Under the pieces are notes generated by a model. The model did not search any database and was not told the DNA's origin. It saw nothing but the letters and a program-made list of their open reading frames with translations. Of a stretch of 64,000 nucleotides of DNA, positions 44,172-54,105 are shown in pieces. Source of the stretch: DASZHJ01 sp035517495 (lineage in GTDB: Bacteria; Pseudomonadota; Alphaproteobacteria; ATCC43930; CGMCC-115725). The DNA is taken from contig DATIYT010000138.1 in the NCBI GenBank assembly GCA_035517495.1, forward strand, positions 1 to 64,000. Direction: 5' to 3'. Each line of letters opens with the position of its first letter. Positions within the stretch are counted from its first letter, which is position 1. The translations under genes and the position numbers were made by a program.

Positions 44172-44206
44172 ATATAAGCATATCTTTATATCACTTTCCA
44201 AGTGAT
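44172..44206 (-). promoter_or_regulatory. Palindromic candidate operator upstream of the regulator-metF-metH operon
   Basis: Two adjacent dyads are visible. ATATAAGCATATCTTTATAT at 44172-44191 is an imperfect palindrome (ATATAA, central ATAT, TTATAT), the long AT-rich form typical of ArsR-family operators. ATCACT-TTCCA-AGTGAT at 44190-44206 is a perfect 6-bp dyad. They lie 26-60 bases upstream of the regulator start, in the only AT-rich stretch nearby, where an operon promoter would sit. Binding by the encoded regulator is inference. Confidence 0.55.
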
Positions 44207-44408
44207 TAAATTCTCGACTCCGACCGGCGTCCGGAGAGGCAACGAATCCGTTTTGGTGAATAAGCCGTTGCCGATGCCGCCTCATTGGCGTGACTAGCGC
44301 TACTACCGGTTCTGTGCTACCGAAATCGGACAGGGAACGCGTTAGGGGGCGCGCCAAGAGTGCGATCCCCTCCGCAGGGAACCAACCCAGGGGAGCCGAG
44401 GGTACGCC

Positions 44409-45041
44409 ATGCACAAGCGCCGCGCACTTATTGTCCTGCTGGCTGCGATGTTAACGGTCGCCGGGATGGCACTGCCGTCGCACACAGCAAAAGCCGCAAT
44501 CGCGGCCAACGCCGAAGTCTTCATCGACAGCCTCGTGGCCGCCGCACTGAAAACGATCACTGCCGGGGATAGCCAGAACGACAAGGAAAAGACGTTCCGC
44601 GCCCTGCTCGACGCCAATTTCGACATGCCGCGGATCTCACGCTTCGTCCTCGGCCGCTACTGGTCCACGGCCAGCGATGCCGACAAGCAGCAATACCTTC
44701 CTCTCTTCGAAACCTATGTGGTTCGCGCCTACGCCAACCGCTTCACCCAATATACGGGCGAGACCGTCAAGGTGACGGGGTCCCGGCCGCAAGGCGACCT
44801 CACGGTGGTCTCGAGCCAGATCATCGAGTCGAACGGCGCGCCGTCGATCAGAGTCGATTGGGTCGTGCACAAGGACGGCGACGACTATAGAATCACCGAC
44901 GTGAGCGTCGATGGCGTCAGCATGGTGCTCACAGAGAAGCAGCAATTCGCGGCGGTGATGGAACGCGAAGGCTCGGGCCTGACAGGCCTGAACAAGGTGC
45001 TCGCGGCAAAGCTCAGCGGCAGCGAGACCGCGTTGAAATAG
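44409..45041 (+). CDS. MlaC/Ttg2D-family periplasmic lipid-binding protein
   Basis: A 210-residue exported protein (signal peptide ending SHTAKAA). The mature part follows the MlaC/Tol_Tol_Ttg2 fold: FIDSLVAAALKTI, KTFRALLDANFDMPRISRFVLGRYWSTASDADKQQYLPLFETYVVRAYANRF, VTGSRPQGDLTVVSSQII, IRVDWVVHKDGDDYRITDVSVDGVSMVLTEKQQF. Family members carry phospholipids (MlaC) or hopanoids (HpnM-type) between membranes. No mlaA, B, D, E, F genes are adjacent, so it is a detached member. A methyltransferase gene follows 25 bases downstream. Confidence 0.88.
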   Translation: MHKRRALIVLLAAMLTVAGMALPSHTAKAAIAANAEVFIDSLVAAALKTITAGDSQNDKEKTFRALLDANFDMPRISRFVLGRYWSTASDADKQQYLPLFETYVVRAYANRFTQYTGETVKVTGSRPQGDLTVVSSQIIESNGAPSIRVDWVVHKDGDDYRITDVSVDGVSMVLTEKQQFAAVMEREGSGLTGLNKVLAAKLSGSETALK

Positions 45042-45066
45042 GTCCACACCGCGGCGGGATCGGGTG

Positions 45067-46053
45067 ATGTTAGCCGACCTGTCGTCGATCTTCACGCGGA
45101 TGGCGCCCTACAGCTTCACGGGCGAGCAGGTCAGTTGCGCCCTCTGCGGCGGCGACGGCCACGAGATCGTCGGAAAGCGCGACCGCTACGGGCACAGATT
45201 GACGACAGTGCTCTGTCGCGGCTGCGGTCTCGTCTTCACCAATCCCATGCCGACCCAGGACGAGATCGACCTTTACTATCGCCGGCACTATCGCCGCCAC
45301 TATCACAACGCCGGGGCGCCGCGAAAAAAGGCACTGCGCCGCGCCGCGGATGGCGCCCGCGCGCGGCGCGCTTTGCTTTACAGGATGCTGGTCCCGGATT
45401 GCCGGGTGCTCGACGTGGGTTCGGCCGAGGGCGCGTTCGTGGGATTGCTGCACCGCGAGGCTATCGACGCCGTCGGCATCGAACCCAACGAGGGATTTGC
45501 GGACGCAGCGCGCCGCCGATTCGGGGCACGGTTCATTACCACGGGTTGGGAGCACGCCGACTTCGCGGCCGAGAGTTTCGACTTGATTACCGCTCATCAT
45601 GTTCTCGAACATTTTCGTGATCCGATCGGCGCGCTGAGCCGATTTCGAAGCTGGCTCAAGCCCGACGGCCGCCTCTATATCTCGGTCCCCGACTCGCCGA
45701 ACCCCATGCGCACGCCCTACGCCCGCTTCCATTTCGCCCATCTCTACAACTTCAACCACCAGAGCCTGGTGATGGCGGCTCGCAAGGCCGGCTTCGAGAT
45801 CGAGCCAAGTTTTGCCGTGCATTCGACCACGCTGCTGTTCCGCAAGCTCGCGCTTCCGCCCACGGACTGGTTGCTGTTCCCAGACAATTATTCGACCCTC
45901 ACACGCTTTTTTCGCGAGCACACCAACCTAAAGTATTTCCTATCGTCTCGGCCCTACGGGCGCTGGGTGCGGCGCATGGCGCGGCTCGGGCGGGGCATGA
46001 TTGAGGCGCAATTCGCCGCGAGTTCCGAAGCCAAGCCGAAAGGCTCCGGCTGA
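45067..46053 (+). CDS. SAM methyltransferase with N-terminal zinc-binding motif
   Basis: A 328-residue protein. The N-terminal 70 residues contain CALCGG and CRGCGLVFTNPMPTQDEIDLYY, a two-CxxC zinc-binding region typical of the Methyltransf_13/23 sugar methyltransferases. The Rossmann core has CRVLDVGSAEGAFVGLLHREA (motif I), AVGIEPNEGFADAARRRFG, FDLITAHHVLEHFRDPIGALSRF and LKPDGRLYISVPDSPNP. The C-terminal part is Arg-rich. Relatives often modify sugars or lipid-linked glycans. The start at ATG 45067 is one codon after an in-frame GTG. Confidence 0.87.
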   Translation: MLADLSSIFTRMAPYSFTGEQVSCALCGGDGHEIVGKRDRYGHRLTTVLCRGCGLVFTNPMPTQDEIDLYYRRHYRRHYHNAGAPRKKALRRAADGARARRALLYRMLVPDCRVLDVGSAEGAFVGLLHREAIDAVGIEPNEGFADAARRRFGARFITTGWEHADFAAESFDLITAHHVLEHFRDPIGALSRFRSWLKPDGRLYISVPDSPNPMRTPYARFHFAHLYNFNHQSLVMAARKAGFEIEPSFAVHSTTLLFRKLALPPTDWLLFPDNYSTLTRFFREHTNLKYFLSSRPYGRWVRRMARLGRGMIEAQFAASSEAKPKGSG

Positions 46054-46077
46054 CGAGCGAATTCGCAGGAGCGGAGC

Positions 46078-46491
46078 ATGCAGCTCAATCCCTACTTGAC
46101 CTTCAGCGGCAATTGCGAGGCTGCCTTCAAGCTTTATGAACGGTGCTTCGGCGGCAAGATCGTCGCGATGATCCGGCACGACGAAACGCCGATGGCGGAC
46201 GAGACCCCGACGGACTGGCGCGACAAGATCATTCACGGGCGCCTGGTGGTCGGCGATCAAGTGCTGATGGGAAGCGACGTGCCGCCGGAACAATACGAGC
46301 CGACGAAGGGATTTTCGGTAACCCTCAACGTCGATGATCCCTCCGAGGCCGAGCGGGTGTTCCGCGCGCTATCGGCCGACGGCACGGTCAGGATGCCGAT
46401 ACAGAAGACCTTCTGGGCGCTCCGCTTCGGCATGCTGACAGACGCGTTCGGCATCCCCTGGATGATCAACTGCGAGGAACGTCACGTCTAG
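46078..46491 (+). CDS. VOC-fold (PhnB-like) protein
   Basis: A 137-residue vicinal-oxygen-chelate protein of the PhnB/DUF3307-like glyoxalase group. It begins LNPYLTFSGNCEAAFKLYERCFGGKIVAMI, followed by KIIHGRLVVGDQVLMGSDVPP, FSVTLNVDDPSEAERVFRAL, TFWALRFGMLTDAFGIPWMINCE. The last motif (AxxFGxLTDxFGxxWMxN) is diagnostic. The start follows AGGAGCGGAGC. It ends 5 bases from the convergent ettA gene. Members are often annotated as bleomycin resistance or glyoxalase proteins without proof; the substrate is unknown. Confidence 0.9.
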   Translation: MQLNPYLTFSGNCEAAFKLYERCFGGKIVAMIRHDETPMADETPTDWRDKIIHGRLVVGDQVLMGSDVPPEQYEPTKGFSVTLNVDDPSEAERVFRALSADGTVRMPIQKTFWALRFGMLTDAFGIPWMINCEERHV

Positions 46492-46496
46492 AAGGC

Positions 46497-48179
<1,683 letters not shown>

Positions 48180-48345
48180 GCTGCGCTCCGTGGGCCACGG
48201 TTTTGGTCGGGGAAGGCGCTGGTTCTAGCGCAAACGAGGCCCCGAGCGCAAACGGGTCGCGGCGGCCGATCTAGCCGGCTCTTAACTCCCTACTCAATTG
48301 CCTCTGCTGCGACAGCACCACACGGAGAAAAACGCGCAGGGGCCT

Positions 48346-50517
48346 TCACCATGTCAAGGTGGAGCGCAGCTCCGGCCATTGCTTCATGCGATCTTGGAAG
48401 CTGTTCGTAACCTGGTCGGAATCGCGGCTGGAGTTGATGATATAGGGCGTGATGAAGATCAGCAGCTCCTCGCGCTCATCGTCGATATGGGTCCGCTTGA
48501 ATAGGTTACCGACAACCGGAATATCCTTGAGAACGGGAATGCCGAGGTCGTTGTCCGTCTTGTTGTCGCTGATGAAGCCGCCGAGCAGAACGGTGGAACC
48601 GTCGCTGAGCGATAGCTGCGTCGCCACGTTCTGATTGTTGATCGTGGGGCTGTTGATATTCGAGATCGAGGCCTGGGCGACGCTGCTCACCTCTTGGCGT
48701 ATATCGAGATCGATCTGATTACCTGCATAGATGACTGGTTTCACATCCAGGATCGTGCCGGTGCTGCGATATTGGATCTGCTGCAGGATGTCGCTGCTGC
48801 CGCCGTTGACGACTTGTGAGCTGGTCGCCTGCCCGGTCACGATCGGGACATCTTGGCCGACCTGGATCTTGGCCTCTGCGCCGCTGCGCGCCAGCAGCCG
48901 CGGCGTGGAAAGGACGCGCGTCTTGTTTGTGGTCTGCAAGGTCTGCAGGACAGCGCGAACCGCATTGGCACCGTTGAGGATGGTAAAATTAAAGCCACTT
49001 CCGGACTGCGGCACCCCAAGTCCGCCCAGCGTGCCGATCGTCGCACTCTGTCCGCCGCCTAAATTGACCACTTGTTGCCATTCGATGCCCAAATCGGTGG
49101 TGTCACCGAGTTGCACTTCCACGACCGTCACTTCGATCAACACCTCGCGCGGTGCCTGATCCAGGCTCTCCATCAACGGACGAACGCGGGCATAGGAGTC
49201 GGGGCTACCGATGAATATGAGCGCGTTGCGCGGGACATCGGTCACGATGCGCGATCCCGGCGGGAGCGCTTGGGTCGCGGTGGTTTGAGGCACATCCTGT
49301 TCCGCGGTTCGCGAAACCTGTGCGGTGTCTTGACCCTGCACTCGGCCCGACCCCCGAGGCGCGGCCGTTGTCGCCGCCTCCGTTGCGTCGGACGGTATCT
49401 TGCCTTCGTTCGAGAGGACGTCGTTCAGCACCTTAGCCAGGCTCTCGGCCGTGGTATTGCGCACGGGGTAATAAAAGACGTTCTGACTCGAATCGACGGC
49501 AGTAGGCTGGTCCAGCGTCTTCACCCACTCGCCGATATGATTGAGCGTCCGTTGGTCTCGCGCGAATACCAGAATCGTGTCTACGGCCGTAAGCGGCAGG
49601 ATCGTCACCGCGGTCGGCGGCTGAAGGATCGAGGAAGCATTGATTCCCTCCGCCTTCAAGACATCAATCAGCTTTTCAGTGAGGCTTTTCGCAGACCAAA
49701 AGACGGGGCGGACGCGGAGACTGCGCCGGTCCGCGAATTGCGGCTGATCGAGCAGCCGTACCGCCTCCACAGCGGCTCGAATGTCGTCCGGCTGCCCCAG
49801 CATCATGATCGCGTTGTTGGAGGGCGAAAGCGTGAATCTGATCTTGTTGCCATAGGCCGTTGCGAGCCAGCCGGCGATATCCTGCGCGTTCACCTGGGAG
49901 AGCGGCACGATCTGGAAGATCGGCCGCAAATCGCTGGAAACTTCAGGCGCCGTCCGCCCCAGAATGATCTGCGGGGATTCCGACAGCAGCGCTTCGCTCT
50001 CTCGGACGCGCACAAGGTTCTTCTCGAAAACGAGCTGGATACCGTAGTTGCGGAGCACCGCCGCAGTGATCGACAGCAGCTCCTGCGGGCTCCGGGAACC
50101 TCCGGTTCGCAGGGTCACAAGGTCGCTCCGCGAGGCGACCTTGGGATCGATCTGGAAGCTCAAGTGCAGCGTCTCGCCCAGAACCGAGTTGATGAAAGCC
50201 GGTACCGGCATGTTCTCCGCCGCGAAGTTCACGGCCGGCCCCTGGAGTATGGGCGTTCCCGCCGGCGACTCGACCGTCGTTTCGCCTGAATGCGGCGGAG
50301 ACGGTCCTTCCACGATTGAGGGCGAGGTCGGACGCACGTTACTCTCCCCGAATACCGACACCGCCGGCGCCGCCGCAGCCGGTGGCTTCAACGGCAAGGT
50401 CGTGATTTCCGATGATGGAGGCGGTGCCGCCGTGCAGCCCACGCAAGCCAGCGACAGCGACGTGCCGACGACGAGATAGCCGAACCGGAGAGACTTTGGA
50501 ACCATGCGTTTTTTCAC
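48346..50517 (-). CDS. gspD: Type II secretion system secretin GspD
   Basis: A 723-residue outer-membrane secretin. Residues 1-30 form a signal peptide ending in SLSLACVGC, a possible but imperfect lipobox. Periplasmic N-domains follow (LRPIFQIVPLSQVNAQDIAGWLATAYG; FYYPVRNTTAESLAKVLNDVLSN; LIFIGSPDSYARVRPLMESLDQAPREVLIEVTVVEVQLGD). The secretin core has TRVLSTPRLLARSGAEAKIQVGQDVP, QIDLDIRQEVSSVAQ, QLSLSDGSTVLLGGFISDNKTDNDLGIPVLKDIPVVGNLFK and LLIFITPYIIN. It starts with GTG inside the stop of the GspC-like gene. Whether the secretin functions without gspE-J at this locus is doubtful. Confidence 0.93.
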   Translation of the reverse strand: MKKRMVPKSLRFGYLVVGTSLSLACVGCTAAPPPSSEITTLPLKPPAAAAPAVSVFGESNVRPTSPSIVEGPSPPHSGETTVESPAGTPILQGPAVNFAAENMPVPAFINSVLGETLHLSFQIDPKVASRSDLVTLRTGGSRSPQELLSITAAVLRNYGIQLVFEKNLVRVRESEALLSESPQIILGRTAPEVSSDLRPIFQIVPLSQVNAQDIAGWLATAYGNKIRFTLSPSNNAIMMLGQPDDIRAAVEAVRLLDQPQFADRRSLRVRPVFWSAKSLTEKLIDVLKAEGINASSILQPPTAVTILPLTAVDTILVFARDQRTLNHIGEWVKTLDQPTAVDSSQNVFYYPVRNTTAESLAKVLNDVLSNEGKIPSDATEAATTAAPRGSGRVQGQDTAQVSRTAEQDVPQTTATQALPPGSRIVTDVPRNALIFIGSPDSYARVRPLMESLDQAPREVLIEVTVVEVQLGDTTDLGIEWQQVVNLGGGQSATIGTLGGLGVPQSGSGFNFTILNGANAVRAVLQTLQTTNKTRVLSTPRLLARSGAEAKIQVGQDVPIVTGQATSSQVVNGGSSDILQQIQYRSTGTILDVKPVIYAGNQIDLDIRQEVSSVAQASISNINSPTINNQNVATQLSLSDGSTVLLGGFISDNKTDNDLGIPVLKDIPVVGNLFKRTHIDDEREELLIFITPYIINSSRDSDQVTNSFQDRMKQWPELRSTLTW

Positions 50518-51014
50518 TCGCGGGAAAACAGCCGGACACTGTGTTGCGTACCGCCGGATTCGACCGTGATCGCAGTGTTGGAGACCTCGATAATGCGACT
50601 CCCGTCCGGGAGCAGATCGCCAACCCGTCGGTACTGCACCTGTGCAGGAGAGCGTCCGCCGGACGTCAGCAAAATGATTGCGCGCAGTGAGCCGTCGTCA
50701 TCACTGAGGATGCCGGAAAGACGCCAGCTTGGGGGCGGAGCCGCTTGGGCAGTAGCGACCGCCGGCGGCTTGGGGGGCGCTTGCCACAGCGGATGCTGTG
50801 CCAGGCTCAGGAGTGCAGCCGCGGGATCGCCTGGGTATATCCACGGTTCACGCCAAGCTTCCCTTGGCGCTACGAGTGATGTCCCCACTTCGCCATCGCC
50901 CGCCATCATCCAGCCGAGGCCCATACCGCCGGCGAGAAGGCCGACAGCGACCAGGGCGACGCTCAAGCGTGGCGTCGGACGTATGGCGCTCAAACGTAGC
51001 GGAGGACGTATCAC
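50514..51014 (-). CDS. GspC-like type II secretion inner-membrane linker protein
   Basis: A 166-residue protein. A basic N-terminus (RPPLRLSAIRPTPRLS) is followed by one membrane helix (VALVAVGLLAGGMGLGWMMAG), a Pro-rich linker and a C-terminal beta domain: WRLSGILSDDDGSLRAIILLTSGG, VQYRRVGDLLPDGSRIIEVSNTAITVESGG. This is the homology-region layout of GspC/PilP-type proteins that touch the secretin N0 domain; no PDZ domain is present. The GTG at 51014 overlaps the gspM stop and its own stop overlaps the gspD start. Position directly before gspD supports a GspC or GspP role. Confidence 0.72.
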   Translation of the reverse strand: MIRPPLRLSAIRPTPRLSVALVAVGLLAGGMGLGWMMAGDGEVGTSLVAPREAWREPWIYPGDPAAALLSLAQHPLWQAPPKPPAVATAQAAPPPSWRLSGILSDDDGSLRAIILLTSGGRSPAQVQYRRVGDLLPDGSRIIEVSNTAITVESGGTQHSVRLFSRE

Positions 51015-51661
51015 GTGCGGCGCGCCGCATTGCCATCCCTTGGCGTAGCGCCAGTCGGACGCAAGTACGTCGTCACCAACATGTCGAACCGGGGAGACGC
51101 CGCGAGTTCGATGTGAAGGCGATCGACGACCAGGAGATGCTCGTCCCGCGCCATTGCGGCCAGGAAGCGCTGCAAGGCCTCCGCATTGAAGGCGCCACTG
51201 AGCGACGCCGACATCTGCCGCAGCTTCAGCGCATTGGCGGGGTTTGCCACCAATTCCACGCGAATGTCGAACGAGGGCATGCCGCTCGTACCGGCAAGCT
51301 TGACGAGCGCGTCTTGGAAATTGGCTTGCGCCAGCGCCTCGGAATCGGCGACCCAAAGCCGACCCTCCAACTGCAGGCGAAGATGCTCAACGGCCGTTCG
51401 CCTATCGCGCCACTCTGTCTCGTGCGCGAGGTGGCGCAACTCCATTAGCTGCTGGGCCGCCGCATCGATCTCCTGGCGCTTTCGCCGATGCGCATCGTCT
51501 GTCAGGAACCACAGCGCGATACAAAGAATCGCGGCCACCAGCATCGTCCAGTAGTGGAGCCGCGGGTTCTGCGTGAATTCGCGAACGCAATATCGTCGCG
51601 CTACCTGTGGCAAAGTACGAAGACGTCCGAGAAGTTCTGTGGCCGCCGGTAACGATGTCAT
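51011..51661 (-). CDS. GspM-like type II secretion inner-membrane protein
   Basis: A 216-residue bitopic protein. It has a short cytoplasmic segment, one helix (WTMLVAAILCIALWFLT), a coiled-coil region rich in Arg, Glu and Leu (RRKRQEIDAAAQQLMELRHLAHETEWRDRRTAVEHLRL) and a C-terminal ferredoxin-like domain (FNAEALQRFLAAMARDEHLLVVDRLHIEL). This is the plan of GspM/PilO. The ATG at 51661 overlaps the gspL stop (ATGA). GspM normally partners GspL to anchor the ATPase GspE, which at this locus survives only as a fragment. Confidence 0.78.
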   Translation of the reverse strand: MTSLPAATELLGRLRTLPQVARRYCVREFTQNPRLHYWTMLVAAILCIALWFLTDDAHRRKRQEIDAAAQQLMELRHLAHETEWRDRRTAVEHLRLQLEGRLWVADSEALAQANFQDALVKLAGTSGMPSFDIRVELVANPANALKLRQMSASLSGAFNAEALQRFLAAMARDEHLLVVDRLHIELAASPRFDMLVTTYLRPTGATPRDGNAARRT

Positions 51662-52713
51662 CGCGGCAACACTTTCAGCTTTACGCGCAACGAGCGATCG
51701 CCGTCGGAGCGCGTGAGCGTGACATCGCGCACCCCGCCCCGCGAGTCGAACGCCTTGACGGTGGCAACCGCATCGAGCGGCGTCGGCGAAGTCAGCGTGA
51801 ACTCCAATTCCCCGTTTCTGTAGGTCCAGTCGGTGATCCGCGCGCCATTTTCCGGAACCACTTTCGAGGCAATGGCGAAGAGTTCGAGCTGACTCGGAAA
51901 CGGGTCGAGGGCCGCCAAATTTCTTATGGCCTCCGCCCCGCTGCGGGCTGCCGCCCGGTCGGCGCCTCGCTCCTCTGCCGCCGTGCTCGCTTCCGCCACC
52001 AGCCGCGTGATCTCGGAGAGAGTTTCTCGATCGGATGCGGATTCCCCGAGGAAAATTCCGGTCAGTATGAGGAAAGCCGCGCCGAGGGCTTGATAGGCAC
52101 GGATCAAATCGAGCGGTCCGGCGCGGCGCCACCACGCCGCCGAAGTGATCCAGGGTGTCGTCAGTTCAGAGAGCGTTTCGATGCTCTCAGAGCGGTCGAG
52201 AGTCTCGCCCGGCGGAACTCCGCACGCGCGCCGAAACTGTAGCCACTCATGCACGGACGGCGGTTCCCGCCACCACCGACTCCCCAGAAGCAGGCCTTCT
52301 TGCCACCATTGTCCCTCGTAGCCGTCGAGGCCCGCGATCAGGCGGAGTCCATCGTCGCCGCGCGGTTGCAACGCCGCCTCGGGCAGTACGTTCATGCGTT
52401 GCGGTCGCTTGCCGGCGGCGATGATCGCGTCGGTCACGGCAGCGTTATCCCAAATCCAGATGCCGGCTCGTGCTCGTGCCTCTTGCACCAGGCGGCCGGT
52501 ATCCTGATAGGGCGACCACTGCGCGATCGCGAGATCGAGTGCGGCCAGCCGCCTGGCGGGACTACGGTCGTCGATCAGCGAAAACACACGATAGCGACAA
52601 TGCGCGCGGCTCAGCATCCAAATCTGGCGACCACGCCGACCGGACGGATGCTCGACGCCGTCAATCCTGTGTCGAAAGATGCGTGGGGTCGGGAAAATCG
52701 GGCGCAGCGGCAT
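51658..52713 (-). CDS. GspL-like type II secretion protein
   Basis: A protein of up to 351 residues. The N-terminal half is soluble and actin-like in position (YRVFSLIDDRSPARRLAALDLAIAQWSPY; GIWIWDNAAVTDAIIAAG). One membrane helix lies near AYQALGAAFLILTGIFLG, and a periplasmic ferredoxin-like domain follows (LDPFPSQLELFAIASKVVPENGARITDWTYRNGELEFTL). This matches a divergent GspL. The longest ATG frame (52713) overlaps gspK by 53 bases; an ATG at 52617 is equally plausible, and neither has a clear ribosome-binding site. Its stop overlaps the gspM start. Confidence 0.72.
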   Translation of the reverse strand: MPLRPIFPTPRIFRHRIDGVEHPSGRRGRQIWMLSRAHCRYRVFSLIDDRSPARRLAALDLAIAQWSPYQDTGRLVQEARARAGIWIWDNAAVTDAIIAAGKRPQRMNVLPEAALQPRGDDGLRLIAGLDGYEGQWWQEGLLLGSRWWREPPSVHEWLQFRRACGVPPGETLDRSESIETLSELTTPWITSAAWWRRAGPLDLIRAYQALGAAFLILTGIFLGESASDRETLSEITRLVAEASTAAEERGADRAAARSGAEAIRNLAALDPFPSQLELFAIASKVVPENGARITDWTYRNGELEFTLTSPTPLDAVATVKAFDSRGGVRDVTLTRSDGDRSLRVKLKVLPR

Positions 52714-53872
52714 TGGGTTCTATGCGATGATCGGGGAAGGCCGGGAGATCCAGAGAATAATCGACTTGCCACGGCCGATCTTCCGCTCGCGGCGTCAGCT
52801 GGAGGGCGACGATGCGCTCGAGCGCCGTGTTCGGAGCGGATACCGCGATGCGCAAGCTATCGGCGGGAAGAAAGCGAGGAACGAACAGCGCGTTGGGCAC
52901 GGAATCGGCACCGCTAGCAAGAGCAACCTGCGAGATGTTGGTGAATGGCTCGGAGGTGCGCGAAGCGATAATTCGCGACACGGCGGCATCTTCGAGACCG
53001 GTGAGCGCCGATATCACCAGGGCGGGCGCGGTATTGAAATTGAAGCCGGCGACGGAAGCTGTAGTCGCACTTTCAAAGAGCGGATTTGTCCCGAAGCCGG
53101 CACCGTCCAAGCGATCCCAATCCAAGACCCGGTCGAGCTCCCAGGGCGTCACGAGGATCGCCCCGCGCGGGCCAGAACGGCCCGCTGCCTCGTAGTCTGG
53201 CTGTTTCGCCCCATTCAGCGTCTTCAACGGAGAGGGATCGATGTAGTCATGCAGCTTCGCGACCATCGGATCCCGGTCTTCGGGTGCGACGCCGAGGCGC
53301 GCCAGCAAGCCCGACCAGAATCCTCCATTGGTCGCGTTGATATTCACGAGGCCGCGAGCGTCCTGCAGCCTGATCTCGCTATTGCCATCGCGATAGGGCC
53401 GGTCATCGAGCGCGATATAAGCGCGACCGAGGATCGGCGCGGACAGCACGCCACGCGACTGCGAGGCGGCAAGGTCGGTGTCGGAGACGATCTCCAATCC
53501 GCGCTGGCTTAGATAGCGCGTGCTCAACCAATAGATCGCCGTCGCCTGAGCCGCTTCGGATTGGCGCAAGGCCTCGACTTCAGATGTCGTCGCGAAGCCG
53601 GTCTGCAAGCTGTCCTCGATCGTCGCCGTCACCGCGGCGGCGATCAGCGAGAGGATGGCGATGAAGCGCGCCAGTTGCCGGCCGCGGTGCGTCTCACCGA
53701 TCCCGGCAGTGGGTTCACCGTCGTGGGAGCCGTTAAGCGGACCGTCAAGCCGACGCTCGCCGGAACCGTTTGCGCATGGGCTGTCGTTCCGCCTGCGAAT
53801 GCCATCAGACAGGCAGCGACAAGGATCCTGATTGAGAAGAGAGTCCAGCCCTGGCGCATATCGATCCCCCAT
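52661..53872 (-). CDS. GspK-like minor pseudopilin, N-terminus abnormal
   Basis: A protein of 403 residues from the ATG at 53872. The region after about residue 70 resembles GspK: a hydrophobic stretch (FIAILSLIAAAVTATI), EALRQSEAAQATAIYWLSTRYLS, LQDARGLVNINATN, DPMVAKLHDYIDPS and helix-hairpin segments (FNFNTAPALVISALTGL, SEPFTNISQVALASG). The first 70 residues are hydrophilic and unlike a prepilin leader, with no Gly-Phe-x3-Glu cleavage site. In another frame the same DNA encodes an excellent signal peptide (53859). The likeliest reading is a gspK that lost its own 5' end by a deletion. Whether it is still expressed is unclear. Confidence 0.65.
   Translation of the reverse strand: MGDRYAPGLDSLLNQDPCRCLSDGIRRRNDSPCANGSGERRLDGPLNGSHDGEPTAGIGETHRGRQLARFIAILSLIAAAVTATIEDSLQTGFATTSEVEALRQSEAAQATAIYWLSTRYLSQRGLEIVSDTDLAASQSRGVLSAPILGRAYIALDDRPYRDGNSEIRLQDARGLVNINATNGGFWSGLLARLGVAPEDRDPMVAKLHDYIDPSPLKTLNGAKQPDYEAAGRSGPRGAILVTPWELDRVLDWDRLDGAGFGTNPLFESATTASVAGFNFNTAPALVISALTGLEDAAVSRIIASRTSEPFTNISQVALASGADSVPNALFVPRFLPADSLRIAVSAPNTALERIVALQLTPRAEDRPWQVDYSLDLPAFPDHRIEPNAAAPDFPDPTHLSTQD
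53644..53859 (-). CDS. Possible 5' remnant of an exported-protein gene overlapping gspK
   Basis: The ATG at 53859 follows GGGGGATCGAT, a good ribosome-binding site. It encodes a textbook signal peptide (MRQGWTLF, then a hydrophobic run through LMAFAGG, cleavage after AHA). About 28 mature residues follow (QTVPASVGLTVRLTAPTTVNPLPG) before the frame enters gspK coding sequence and ends at 53644. It overlaps the gspK frame throughout. I read it as the surviving start of another gene fused by deletion to the gspK body. It could be a chance frame, though the signal peptide plus ribosome site argues against that. Confidence 0.4.
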   Translation of the reverse strand: MRQGWTLFSIRILVAACLMAFAGGTTAHAQTVPASVGLTVRLTAPTTVNPLPGSVRRTAAGNWRASSPSSR

Positions 53873-54105
53873 AGACACTAACCATTGGGGGTTGAGTACC
53901 AAACCGCGCGAACGATCTGAAGCAAGCAAAGCTGATAATCAAATCAAGCAACTTGCATAGTCTCTGCCTTGTCGCACGAACGGGCAGCAATTTGCGATTG
54001 GCCGGAGACGAGGAATGGCGTCCGCAGACATCCGGCGAATCCAGCTATTACAATTTTGTTTCAGAATCTGCGGCAGAGAGGCCGAAGCGTCACGGCGCAC
54101 GAGCC

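Noticed and set aside
43151..44408. SAM or SAH riboswitch controlling metF/metH
   Set aside because: metF and metH have no leader (overlap and 3-base gap), and the upstream region of the regulator shows DNA dyads rather than a recognisable riboswitch fold.
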